A stretch of 64,000 nucleotides of DNA from Geodermatophilus marinus (lineage in GTDB: Bacteria; Actinomycetota; Actinomycetes; Mycobacteriales; Geodermatophilaceae): positions 1-64,000 of the forward strand of contig NZ_QVQH01000012.1 of NCBI RefSeq assembly GCF_003428645.1, written 5' to 3'. Below, in pieces: positions 25,188 through 33,059 of the stretch. Positions within the stretch are counted from its first letter, which is position 1. Each line of letters opens with the position of its first letter. Position numbers and translations under genes: made by a program. The notes beneath the pieces are model-generated. The model saw only the letters and a list, made by a program, of their open reading frames with translations. It was not told the origin of the DNA and searched no databases.

Positions 25188-27263
25188 GTGGCCAAGGACA
25201 CCGGGACCGCCCCGGCCCCGCGAGCGGCCGGCGAAGTGCGCAACGTGGCCCTCGTGGGCCACGCCGGCGCGGGCAAGACCACCCTGGCCGAGGCGCTGCT
25301 GGTCGCCACCGGCGCGCTGCCGCGCGCCGGCCGGGTGGAGGACGGCACGACCTGCCTCGACAGCGAGGAGGTGGAGATCCGCCAGCAGCGCTCGGTGTCG
25401 CTGGGGGTGGCCACCGTCGAGCACGCCGGGCACCGGCTGACCCTGCTGGACACCCCGGGCTCCCCGGACTTCGTCGGCGAGCTGCGCGCGGGGCTGCGCG
25501 CGGCCGACGCGGCGCTGTTCGTCGTCTCCGCCGTCAACGGCGTCGACGCGACGACCGTGCAGCTGTGGGAGGAGTGCGCGGCGGTCGGCATGCCCCGGGC
25601 GGTGGTCATCACCCAGCTGGACCGGCCGCGCGCGGACCTCGACGAGGCGGTGCGGTCCTGCCGCACGCAGCTGGGGGAGGGGGTGCTCCCGCTGCAGGTC
25701 CCGCAGCGGGGTGCCGACGGCGCGGTCACCGGCCTGCTCTCCCTGCTCGAGCCGCACGTCGAGGCCGGCGGGCCCGACGCCGACCGGCTGCGCGCCGAGC
25801 TGATCGAGGGGATCATCGGCGAGAGCGAGGACGAGACCCTCATGGACCGCTACCTCGACGGCGAGGAGCTCGCCGTCGGGGACCTCGTCGCCGACCTGGA
25901 GACCGCCGTCGCCCGCGGCCACTTCCACCCGATCCTGTGCGCCGCGCCCCTGGGCGGGGTCGGGGTCCCCGAGCTGCTCGACCTGCTGGTCGCCGCCTTC
26001 CCGTGCCCCGTGGAGCACGGCTGCCCACCGGTGACCCGGCCCGACGGGTCCCCGGCGCCGGCGCTGGCCTGCGACCCCGACGGCCCGCTGGTCGCCGAGG
26101 TCGTCAAGACCACCACCGACCCCTACCTGGGCCGGGTCTCGCTGGTGCGCGTGTTCTCCGGCACCCTCCGCCCCGACACCGCCATCCACGTCTCCGGCCA
26201 CGGGATGGCCGAGCGCGGCCACCCCGACCACGACGTCGACGAGCGGATCGGCGCGGTCTCCTCCCCGCTGGGCCCCTCGCTGCGCCCCGTCGCGGCCTGC
26301 CCGGCCGGTGACGTGTGCGCCGTGACCCGGCTCGCGTCGGCCGAGACCGGTGACACGCTCTCCTCGCCCGACGACCCCCGCCTGGTCCCGCCGTGGGACC
26401 TCCCGGTGCCCCAGCTGCCCGTCGCCGTCGAGGCCTCCTCCCGCGCCGACGAGGACCGGCTGGCCACCGCGCTGGGCCGCCTGGTCGCCGAGGACCCGAC
26501 GGTCCGGCTCGACCGGCGCCCCGACACCGGCCAGCTGCTGCTCTGGTGCGTGGGCGAGGCGCACGCCGAGGTGCTGCTCGAGCGGCTCCGCACCCGGCAC
26601 GGCGTCTCGGTCACCACCGTGCCGGTCCGGGTGCCGATGGTCGAGACCCTCGCCGCGCCGGCCCACGTCACCGGCCGGCACGTCAAGCAGTCCGGCGGCC
26701 ACGGCCAGTACGCGGTCGTGGTGGTCGACGTCGAGCCCGGGGAGCCGGGCTCCGGGATCGTCTTCGAGCAGCGCATCGTCGGCGGCACCGTGCCCAGCCA
26801 GTTCCACGGCAGCGTGGAGAAGGGCGTGCGCGGCCAGGCCGCGCGCGGCATCGAGGGCGAGCGGCCGCTGGTCGACCTCAAGGTCACCCTCGTCGACGGC
26901 AAGGCGCACTCGGTCGACTCCTCCGACGCCGCCTTCCAGGCCGCGGGCGCCCTCGCCCTCCGCGAGGCCGCGGCCGCCGCCGGCACGAAGGTGCTCGAGC
27001 CCTGGTGCGAGGTGGAGGTCGTGGTGCCGGGGGAGTACGTCGGCGCGGTCATGAGCGACCTGTCGGCCCGGCGCGCCCGCGTCACCGGCAGCGAGGCCGA
27101 CCCCGAACGCGACCGGACGACGGTGCGGGCCGAGGTGCCGGAGGTGGAGCTGCTCACCTACGCCGGCGCGCTGCGCTCGGTGTCGCACGGCACCGGCAGC
27201 TTCGGTCGCCGGGCGCTGGGCTACGAGCCGGCGCCGGCCTCGCTCACCGCGGTGCCGGCCTGA
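25188..27263 (+). CDS. elongation factor G-like GTPase (EF-G2 type)
   Basis: Protein of 691 residues with the five-domain plan of EF-G. G1 is GHAGAGKTT at residues 24-32 and G3 is LLDTPGSPDF. The usual NKxD specificity motif is replaced by TQLD. Domain IV shows SGGHGQYAVVVVDVEPGE and domain V ends LLTYAGALRSVSHGTGSF. This is the FusA2/EF-G-like group found beside true FusA in actinobacteria, probably not the main translocase. It follows the DUF1918 gene after 5 nt, so the two are likely one transcript. Confidence 0.9.
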   Translation: MAKDTGTAPAPRAAGEVRNVALVGHAGAGKTTLAEALLVATGALPRAGRVEDGTTCLDSEEVEIRQQRSVSLGVATVEHAGHRLTLLDTPGSPDFVGELRAGLRAADAALFVVSAVNGVDATTVQLWEECAAVGMPRAVVITQLDRPRADLDEAVRSCRTQLGEGVLPLQVPQRGADGAVTGLLSLLEPHVEAGGPDADRLRAELIEGIIGESEDETLMDRYLDGEELAVGDLVADLETAVARGHFHPILCAAPLGGVGVPELLDLLVAAFPCPVEHGCPPVTRPDGSPAPALACDPDGPLVAEVVKTTTDPYLGRVSLVRVFSGTLRPDTAIHVSGHGMAERGHPDHDVDERIGAVSSPLGPSLRPVAACPAGDVCAVTRLASAETGDTLSSPDDPRLVPPWDLPVPQLPVAVEASSRADEDRLATALGRLVAEDPTVRLDRRPDTGQLLLWCVGEAHAEVLLERLRTRHGVSVTTVPVRVPMVETLAAPAHVTGRHVKQSGGHGQYAVVVVDVEPGEPGSGIVFEQRIVGGTVPSQFHGSVEKGVRGQAARGIEGERPLVDLKVTLVDGKAHSVDSSDAAFQAAGALALREAAAAAGTKVLEPWCEVEVVVPGEYVGAVMSDLSARRARVTGSEADPERDRTTVRAEVPEVELLTYAGALRSVSHGTGSFGRRALGYEPAPASLTAVPA

Positions 27264-27375
27264 GCCCCACCCGGTGACCGGCCCGGGCACGGTGGGCGGC
27301 CGGTGCGCCGCCGGGGGAGGCAGCGGCGCGGGACACTAGCCTGCACCAGCGGTGTCCAGCGGGTGCGGAGGTGTC

Positions 27376-28041
27376 GTGACGTCGTCCCAGGGGTCGTCGG
27401 CGTCGGCCCGTCCCACCGCGGCGGGCCACCCCCCGGCTGACCGCAACGACCTGCCCGACCGCGTCTGGACCCTGCCCAACGCCCTCTCGGTGCTGCGCCT
27501 GCTCGGCGTGCCGGTCTTCCTGTGGCTGCTGCTCGGCCCGGAGGCCGACGCCTGGGCCGTGGCGGTCCTGGCCCTGGCCGGCCTCACCGACTGGGCCGAC
27601 GGCAAGCTGGCCCGGGCGATGGGCCAGTCCAGCCGGCTCGGGGCCCTGCTCGACCCGGCCGCCGACCGGCTCTACATCGTCGCCACGCTGGTCGCCTTCG
27701 CGCTGCGCGACGTGGTGCCCCTGTGGCTCGTCCTGGTCCTCCTCGGGCGGGAGGCCGTCCTCGGGGTCGCGCTGCTGGTCCTGCGCCGGCACGGCTGGCC
27801 CCCGCTGCAGGTCCACTACCTGGGCAAGGCGGCCACGTTCATCCTGCTCTACGCCTTCCCGCTGCTGCTCCTGGCCGAGGGGGACGGGCCGGTGGTCGCC
27901 GTGGCCCAGCCGCTGGCCTGGGCGCTCACCATCTGGGGCGCGGCGCTCTACGTCCTGGCCGGCGCGTTCTACGTCGTCCAGACCGTGCGCCTGGTGCGGC
28001 CGGACGGCCCCCGGCCGGACGCCGCGGGAGCCGCGCCGTGA
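27376..28041 (+). CDS. pgsA2: CDP-alcohol phosphatidyltransferase (PgsA2-like)
   Basis: Integral membrane enzyme of 221 residues. The family motif D-x2-D-G-x2-A-R-x8-9-G-x3-D-x3-D is complete in DWADGKLARAMGQSSR followed by LGALLDPAADR, with five or six transmembrane helices around it. It transfers a phosphatidyl group from CDP-diacylglycerol to an alcohol. Its position as first gene before DUF881-DUF1290-DUF881-gcvH matches M. tuberculosis Rv1822 (pgsA2). The start at 27376 has GGAGG 6 nt upstream; a TAGCCT box at 27337-27342 would put transcription start near 27350, so a GTG at 27352 is also possible. It overlaps the next gene by 4 bp. Confidence 0.87.
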   Translation: MTSSQGSSASARPTAAGHPPADRNDLPDRVWTLPNALSVLRLLGVPVFLWLLLGPEADAWAVAVLALAGLTDWADGKLARAMGQSSRLGALLDPAADRLYIVATLVAFALRDVVPLWLVLVLLGREAVLGVALLVLRRHGWPPLQVHYLGKAATFILLYAFPLLLLAEGDGPVVAVAQPLAWALTIWGAALYVLAGAFYVVQTVRLVRPDGPRPDAAGAAP

Positions 28042-28940
28042 GCACCGCGCCGCGCGGCGGCGGCCCCCGCTCGATGGGCGCCTCGCTGCTCGACCAGGTG
28101 CTCGCCGAGACCCTCGACCCCGCCTACGAGCAGGCCGCGCGGGCCCGCGCCGAGCGCGCGGCGGCCGGCGTCCCGGAGCCGCCGCGCCGGCGGCGGGCGG
28201 GGCAGGTGGCCGTCGCCCTCACCCTGGCGTTCGCCGGCCTGCTGGCCGGGGTGACCTACAACGAGGCGGCGGCCGGGGAACCGGCCCGCGCCGAGATCCG
28301 CGCGGCCCTCGTCGACGACATCATGGCGGCGACCGAGACCACCGACCGGCTGGCCGCCGACCTGGAGCAGCTGCGCGCCGACGTCGCCGCCGCCCGCGCC
28401 GAGGCGCTGGCCGCCTCGGCCGTCGGGCAGCGGGCGCTGGACGCCCTGGAGGCCGCCGAGGTGGCGGCCGCGGCCACCGCGGTGGAGGGGCCGGGGCTGC
28501 TGGTCACCCTCGCCGACGCCGAGCCCGACGCCGACAGCGACCCGGTCGGCGGCGGCGGCGTGGACCCCCGCGGCCAGGTGCGCGACGGCGACCTGCAGCT
28601 GGTGGTGAACGCCCTCTGGGCCGCCGGCGCCGAGGCGGTGGCCATCAACGGGCAGCGGCTGGGGCCGACGACGGCCATCCGCTTCGCCGGGGAGGCGGTG
28701 CTGGTCGACTTCCGCCCGGTCACCAACCCCTACCTGGTCAGCGCCATCGGCGACCCCGCGACGCTGCGCTCGGACTTCCTCGCCAGCCCGGAGGTCGCCT
28801 CCCTGGCCGTCATCTCGCAGTCCTTCGGGCTGCGCTTCGAGTTCGCCCAGGAGGACGAGCTGACCCTGCCCGCCGGGAGCCCGCCGGAGCTCCGGTCCGC
28901 GACCCCCCTCGCCGAGGAGCCGGCCGGGGGTGGCGGGTGA
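28038..28940 (+). CDS. DUF881 membrane-anchored protein (first copy)
   Basis: Protein of 300 residues: a cytosolic start of about 60 residues, one transmembrane helix (QVAVALTLAFAGLLAGVTYN), a coiled-coil stretch around residues 90-150, and a DUF881 domain (VEGPGLLVTLADAEP, LQLVVNALWAAGAEAVAING). Orthologue by position of Rv1823. The domain lies outside the membrane and its role is unknown. It overlaps both neighbours by 4 bp, locking it into the phosphatidyltransferase-DUF1290-DUF881 unit. Confidence 0.87.
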   Translation: MSTAPRGGGPRSMGASLLDQVLAETLDPAYEQAARARAERAAAGVPEPPRRRRAGQVAVALTLAFAGLLAGVTYNEAAAGEPARAEIRAALVDDIMAATETTDRLAADLEQLRADVAAARAEALAASAVGQRALDALEAAEVAAAATAVEGPGLLVTLADAEPDADSDPVGGGGVDPRGQVRDGDLQLVVNALWAAGAEAVAINGQRLGPTTAIRFAGEAVLVDFRPVTNPYLVSAIGDPATLRSDFLASPEVASLAVISQSFGLRFEFAQEDELTLPAGSPPELRSATPLAEEPAGGGG

Positions 28941-29269
28941 TCCCGGTCCTCGGGCTGGCGCTGGGGATCGTCCTGGGCATCGCCTTCGACCCGACCGTCC
29001 CGCTGTGGCTGCAGCCCTACCTGCCCATCGCCGTGGTGGCCGCCCTCGACGCCGTCTTCGGCGGCGCCCGGGCCCGCCTCGACGGCATCTTCGACGCCAA
29101 GGTGTTCGTGATCTCGTTCGTGTCCAACGTGGTCGTCGCCGCGCTGATCGTCTTCCTCGGCGACCAGCTCGGTGTCGGCGCGCAGCTGTCCACCGCGGTC
29201 GTCGTCGTCCTCGGCATCCGCATCTTCGGCAACGCCGCGGCCATCCGCCGGCACCTCTTCCGCGCATGA
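28937..29269 (+). CDS. sbp: small basic protein, DUF1290
   Basis: Protein of 110 residues with three or four transmembrane helices and the conserved block YLPIAVVAALDAVFGGARAR followed by FDAKVFVISFVSNVVVAALI. This is the DUF1290/Sbp family, present in Gram-positive bacteria next to DUF881 and often near cell-division genes. Orthologue by position of Rv1824. Flanked by two DUF881 genes with 4-bp overlaps on both sides, so the three proteins probably act together at the membrane. Confidence 0.9.
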   Translation: MIPVLGLALGIVLGIAFDPTVPLWLQPYLPIAVVAALDAVFGGARARLDGIFDAKVFVISFVSNVVVAALIVFLGDQLGVGAQLSTAVVVVLGIRIFGNAAAIRRHLFRA

Positions 29270-30219
29270 CCGGGCGACCGCGGCCCGGAGCCGCCCCCGA
29301 CGACGGCGCGGAGGAGCCGGGTGTCCCCGGCGCCCCGGCCGAGGCGGCCGAGGCGGCCGCGGCGGAGGCGGCCGCGGCGGAGGACACCGCGGCGGAGGAC
29401 ACCGCGCCGGAGGACACCGCGCCGGAGGACACCGCGCCGGAGGAGACGGCTCCGGAGGAGACGGCGCCGGAGGACACCGCCGGAGCGCCCGGGGGGCCGG
29501 GACCGCACCCCGGCGGCCGATCCCCCCGGCGCCGCCGCGACCCGCTGGCCGCCGTCCTCATCGGCGTGCTCACCCTGCTGCTGGGCTTCGCCTTCGCCGT
29601 GCAGGTGCGCAACACCGGGACCGACGAGGACCTCGCCGGCGCCCGCGAGGAGGACCTGGTCACCATCCTCGACGAGCTCGATGCCGAGGAGGCCCGGCTC
29701 TCGGCGCAGATCACCTCCCAGCGCGCCGCGCTGCGGGAGCTCAGCAGCTCCGGCGACCAGGACGCCGCCGCCCTGGCCGCCGCCCGGGACCGGGTCGAGG
29801 CGCTGGGCATCCTCAACGGCACCGTCGCGGCCGAGGGGCCCGGCCTGCTGATGACGATCCGCGACCCCGACGGCGCGCTGCGGGTCGCCGACCTCCTCGA
29901 CGCGATCCAGGAGCTGCGCGGCGCGGGGGCCGAGACGATGCAGATCGACGGCGTCCGGGTGGGTGTCTCCACGCCGGTCACCGGCGAGCCCGGCGACCTC
30001 CGGGTCGACGGGCGGCCGGTGGACAGCCCCTACGAGTTCGTCGTCATCGGCTCCCCGCAGGACCTGCAGACCGCCCTGGCCATCCCCGGTGGCGTCGTCG
30101 ACCGGGTCGGCCGCCAGGGCGGCAGCGTGGAGACGACCACCGCCGACCGCGTCGTGGTGGACGCGTTGCGGCCGCTCGACGTGCCTCAATACGCTCAGCC
30201 GGCGGACGGCGACGACTGA
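29266..30219 (+). CDS. DUF881 membrane-anchored protein (second copy) with acidic pentapeptide repeats
   Basis: Protein of 317 residues. The first 85 are cytosolic and include about eight EDTAP/EETAP-type pentapeptides after an alanine-glutamate run, then GGRSPRRRR and one transmembrane helix (LAAVLIGVLTLLLGFAFAV). A coiled coil (residues 120-175) and a DUF881 domain follow (AEGPGLLMTIRDPDG, LDAIQELRGAGAETMQIDG). Orthologue by position of Rv1825. The repeat tail seems peculiar to this lineage. Overlaps the DUF1290 stop as ATGA and ends 62 bp before gcvH. Confidence 0.87.
   Translation: MTGRPRPGAAPDDGAEEPGVPGAPAEAAEAAAAEAAAAEDTAAEDTAPEDTAPEDTAPEETAPEETAPEDTAGAPGGPGPHPGGRSPRRRRDPLAAVLIGVLTLLLGFAFAVQVRNTGTDEDLAGAREEDLVTILDELDAEEARLSAQITSQRAALRELSSSGDQDAAALAAARDRVEALGILNGTVAAEGPGLLMTIRDPDGALRVADLLDAIQELRGAGAETMQIDGVRVGVSTPVTGEPGDLRVDGRPVDSPYEFVVIGSPQDLQTALAIPGGVVDRVGRQGGSVETTTADRVVVDALRPLDVPQYAQPADGDD
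29383..29480 (+). repeat. 15-bp tandem repeat within the second DUF881 gene
   Basis: Units of the type GCGCCGGAGGACACC repeat about six to seven times in phase with the reading frame, each coding for one EDTAP or EETAP pentapeptide. Small differences (GAC or GAG, GCG or GCT) show it is not newly made. Copy number may vary between strains. Confidence 0.8.
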
Positions 30220-30281
30220 CCCGCCCCGGCGACGGCAGCCCCCGACCGCCGCACCCCTCGACCGACTGGAGACGACGCCGC

Positions 30282-30671
30282 ATGGCCACCCCCGACGACC
30301 GCCGCTACACCGAGCAGCACGAGTGGGCCCAGCTGCAGGAGGGCGGGGTCGTCCGGGTCGGGATCACCGACCACGCCCAGGACGCCCTCGGCGACATCGT
30401 GTTCGTCCAGCTGCCGGAGGTCGGCGCCGACGTCGCCCCGGGCGCCCCGATCGGGGAGGTCGAGAGCACCAAGTCGGTGTCGGACGTCTACTCGCCCGTC
30501 CCCGGGGTCGTCACCGCGGTCAACGAGGCGCTCCACGACGCGCCGGAGACCATCAACGCCGACCCCTACGGCGCCGGCTGGCTGGTGGAGGTGCGTGTCG
30601 AGGACGCCGCGGACCCGACCGGGGAGCTCCTCGACGCGGCGGCCTACCAGGCCCTGGTCGACGCGTCCTGA
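30282..30671 (+). CDS. gcvH: glycine cleavage system H protein
   Basis: Protein of 129 residues, full length for GcvH. The lipoyl-lysine is K64 in GEVESTKSVSDVYSPV, with the downstream INADPYGAGWLVEV block. It carries the aminomethyl group between the P, T and L proteins during glycine breakdown in the cytosol. The ATG at 30282 has GGAG 10 nt upstream. It lies between the DUF881 unit and garA as in Rv1826, and gcvP follows four genes later; gcvT and lpd are not in this window. Confidence 0.96.
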   Translation: MATPDDRRYTEQHEWAQLQEGGVVRVGITDHAQDALGDIVFVQLPEVGADVAPGAPIGEVESTKSVSDVYSPVPGVVTAVNEALHDAPETINADPYGAGWLVEVRVEDAADPTGELLDAAAYQALVDAS

Positions 30672-30783
30672 CCTCCGCGGTCGGTGCTCGCAGTGGCCGC
30701 CGACCCCCCTCACTATGCTCGGGGACGAGGCGTCGCGGCGCCCCTCCCGGGAGCCCGTCCCTCACCCTGCACGTCCGGTTGAC

Positions 30784-30849
30784 CCTCGGGTCGGCCGCTG
30801 GTTCCATGTCCCACGGCCCGCCGTGCCCCGCACGGCGGCCGACCCGAGG
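30784..30849 (+). other. long structured hairpin between gcvH and garA
   Basis: CCTCGGGTCGGCCGC and GCGGCCGACCCGAGG pair perfectly over 15 bp around a 36-nt interior that contains its own CACGGC/GCCGTG hairpin. It starts 112 nt after the gcvH stop and ends 83 nt before garA. A possible -10, TATGCT, at 30714-30719 would place it inside the garA leader. It could be a gcvH terminator, a regulatory leader or a small RNA; the pairing is seen, the role is not known. Confidence 0.6.
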
Positions 30850-30932
30850 CGGGCCGTCCGGCCCGTCGTCCGCCGGCCGCCCGCGGCTTCCCCAGCCCGC
30901 GGCGGTGCCCCCCTGCACCGGAGGAGACAGAC

Positions 30933-31448
30933 GTGCACTGCACTCGTTGTGGCCACAACAACCCCGAGGGCAGTCGCTTCTGCGCGCAGTGCGGCGCGGC
31001 GCTGTCCCAGGAGCGGATCGGCGAGTCCACCAGCGTGATCCCCAAGGTGGGCGGTGAGGACTCCGTCGAGACCCCGGAGGTCTCCGAGTCCGACGCGCAC
31101 GCCGGTGCGGTCGAGTCCCTGCCCGCGGGCTCGGCGCTGCTCGTGGTCAAGCGCGGGCCGAACGCCGGCAGCCGGTTCCTCCTCGACCAGGACGTCACGA
31201 CCGCCGGCCGGCACCCCGACAGCGACATCTTCCTCGACGACGTCACCGTCAGCCGGCGGCACGTGGAGTTCCACCGCGAGGGCGGCGGCTTCTCGGTGCA
31301 CGACGTCGGCAGCCTGAACGGCACCTACGTCAACCGCGAGCCGGTCGACGTGGCCAGCCTGGCCGGCGGCGACGAGGTGCAGATCGGCAAGTTCCGCCTG
31401 GTCTACCTGACCGGTCCCCGCACGGGCGAGCCCGCACCCCGCTCGTGA
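30933..31448 (+). CDS. garA: GarA-like FHA-domain regulator with N-terminal zinc ribbon
   Basis: Protein of 171 residues. Residues 1-21 form a zinc ribbon (CxxC at 3-6 and 17-20). Residues 31-35 read ESTSV, matching the ETTSV phosphoswitch of mycobacterial GarA with its second threonine kept as T33. Residues 75-160 are a full FHA domain: AGRHPDSDIFLDD, VSRRHVEF, GSLNGTYVN. GarA, once phosphorylated by Ser/Thr kinases, folds on itself and stops controlling 2-oxoglutarate and glutamate enzymes. Position between gcvH and a MerR gene equals Rv1827. The zinc ribbon is absent from the M. tuberculosis protein as I know it. Confidence 0.9.
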   Translation: MHCTRCGHNNPEGSRFCAQCGAALSQERIGESTSVIPKVGGEDSVETPEVSESDAHAGAVESLPAGSALLVVKRGPNAGSRFLLDQDVTTAGRHPDSDIFLDDVTVSRRHVEFHREGGGFSVHDVGSLNGTYVNREPVDVASLAGGDEVQIGKFRLVYLTGPRTGEPAPRS

Positions 31449-31491
31449 GCGGCACGGGCGGTACCCGTCGGGCCCCGGTGCCGACGGCGGG

Positions 31492-32217
31492 ATGAGCGTG
31501 GTGGCCTCGCGCGCCAGCGCGTTCGGGGACGCCGACGACCAGCGCAGCCCCCGCCTGACCATCGGCGAGGTGCTCGCCGTGCTGCGGGACGACTTCCCCG
31601 ACGTCACGATCAGCAAGATCCGGTACCTCGAGACCGAGGACCTCGTGCACCCGGAGCGGACGCCCTCGGGCTACCGCAAGTTCTCCGCGGCCGACGTCGC
31701 CCGGCTCCGCTACGTGCTCACCGCCCAGCGGGACCACTACCTCCCGCTGCGGGTGATCAAGGAGCACCTGGAGGCCATCGACCGGGGGGAGCCGCTGCCC
31801 GGCGCCCCGCCGGCCCCGCCGGCCGTCGAGGGCGGCGAGCGGCCGGCGGCCAGCCTGCTGCCGGACGAGTTCGCCCGGACCGCCGGCCTGGAGCCGCAGC
31901 AGCTGGCCGACTGCGTGCAGTTCGGCCTGCTGGCGACCGACGCCGACGGCCGCCACCCGGCCGCCGACCTGCCCATCGCCCGGGCCGCGGCGGGCCTGGC
32001 CCGGCACGGCATCGAGCCGCGGCACCTGCGCGTGTACCAGAACGGCGCCGAGCGGGAGGCCGGCCTGGTCGAGCAGCTCGTCGCGCCGGTGCTGCGGGCC
32101 CGCTCGGAGGAGGCGCGGACCCGGGCCACGGAGAAGCTGCGCGAGCTCGCGGCGCTCTCGGCGCAGCTGCACGGCGCGTTGCTCGAGGCGCGCCTCCGGG
32201 ATCTCCTGCGCCCCTGA
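31492..32217 (+). CDS. MerR-family regulator (Rv1828-type)
   Basis: Protein of 241 residues. The MerR helix-turn-helix covers residues 20-90: LTIGEVLAVLRDDFPDVTIS, KIRYLETEDLVHPERTPSGY, RKFSAADVARLRYVL. A C-terminal region of about 120 residues (RTAGLEPQQLADCVQFGLLA) is the partner-binding half seen in Rv1828 orthologues, which lack metal ligands. Targets unknown. It starts 43 bp after garA, so the two may be co-transcribed. Confidence 0.9.
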   Translation: MSVVASRASAFGDADDQRSPRLTIGEVLAVLRDDFPDVTISKIRYLETEDLVHPERTPSGYRKFSAADVARLRYVLTAQRDHYLPLRVIKEHLEAIDRGEPLPGAPPAPPAVEGGERPAASLLPDEFARTAGLEPQQLADCVQFGLLATDADGRHPAADLPIARAAAGLARHGIEPRHLRVYQNGAEREAGLVEQLVAPVLRARSEEARTRATEKLRELAALSAQLHGALLEARLRDLLRP

Positions 32218-32326
32218 CTCGGGCGTACCGTGGTCGGCGTCGGGTCCAGGAGCCGGCCCGACCGTCCACCAGCCGCCGCACACCGATCCGTCCGCCCACC
32301 CGGGCCGCAGCTGAGGGGGCCGCACC

Positions 32327-32809
32327 GTGCAGGAACTCAGAGTCGTCGGGGTCCGGGTCGAGCTGCCCGGCAACCAGCCCATCCTGCTGCTCAAGGAGAC
32401 GCAGGGGGAGCGGTACCTGCCGATCTGGATCGGCGCGGTCGAGGCCGCGGCCATCGCCTTCGAGCAGCAGGGCGTGCGCCCGGCGCGGCCGATGACCCAC
32501 GACCTGCTCCGCGAGGTGGTGCGCACCCTGGGCGCCACGCTCGAGGCGGTCAACATCACCGAGATGCGCGACGGCATCTACATCGCCGAGCTGGTCTTCG
32601 GCGACGACCGGGTCGTCAGCGCCCGCCCCTCGGACGCCGTCGCGCTGGCCGTGCGCACCGGGGCGCCCATCTTCGGGGCCGAGGCGCTGCTCGACGAGGT
32701 CGGCATCGAGATCCCCGACGAGCAGGAGGACGAGGTCGAGAAGTTCCGGGAGTTCCTCGACCAGATCTCCCCGGAGGACTTCGGCGCCGGCTCCGGCTCG
32801 GGCGGCTGA
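32327..32809 (+). CDS. bifunctional nuclease family protein (DUF151)
   Basis: Protein of 160 residues with the DUF151/BFN domain from start to about residue 135: LRVVGVRVELPGNQPILLLK, RYLPIWIGAVEAAAIAFEQQ and ARPSDAVALAVRTGAPIF. A flexible acidic and Gly/Ser tail follows. Plant homologues show DNase and RNase activity; the bacterial role is open. Orthologue by position of Rv1829. A hairpin follows 30 bp after the stop. Confidence 0.92.
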   Translation: MQELRVVGVRVELPGNQPILLLKETQGERYLPIWIGAVEAAAIAFEQQGVRPARPMTHDLLREVVRTLGATLEAVNITEMRDGIYIAELVFGDDRVVSARPSDAVALAVRTGAPIFGAEALLDEVGIEIPDEQEDEVEKFREFLDQISPEDFGAGSGSGG

Positions 32810-32839
32810 CCCACGGGCACCGCCCGCCCCGTCCGCACC

Positions 32840-32881
32840 ACGGGCCCGTCGGAACCGCCTCGGCGGTACCGGCGGGCCCGT
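32840..32881 (+). terminator. hairpin after the bifunctional nuclease gene
   Basis: ACGGGCCCG and CGGGCCCGT (9 bp) enclose an inner ACCGCC/GGCGGT stem, with short bulges between. It lies 30 bp past the stop and 55 bp before the next promoter, as expected for a terminator. No T-tract. Confidence 0.7.
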
Positions 32882-32935
32882 CGGCTGCCGATACCACCCC
32901 GCCGGGTGAGTGCTGCGACACGCCGCCCCGCTCAG

Positions 32936-32983
32936 TTGACCGGCCCAGGGGCCCGGCTTACGGTCGGCGAACAACACCGGTGT
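32936..32983 (+). promoter_or_regulatory. sigma-70-type promoter and palindrome before the second MerR gene
   Basis: TTGACC at 32936-32941 and TACGGT at 32959-32964 are 17 nt apart, a near-ideal housekeeping promoter with transcription start near 32971. Directly at the start, ACACCGGTGT (32974-32983) is a 10-bp perfect palindrome and may be an operator, possibly for the MerR protein itself. The leader to the GTG at 33060 is about 90 nt. Confidence 0.7.
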
Positions 32984-33059
32984 GACACCTGGGACGTCGG
33001 GTGACCCACGCCGCTGGTCACCGGGGCGACCGCCGCGGGACGCAGAGGAGGACGCTGAC

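Noticed and set aside
29383-29480. Direct repeats as a CRISPR or non-coding tandem array
   Set aside because: Units are 15 bp, contiguous without spacers, and stay in phase within a well-supported protein.
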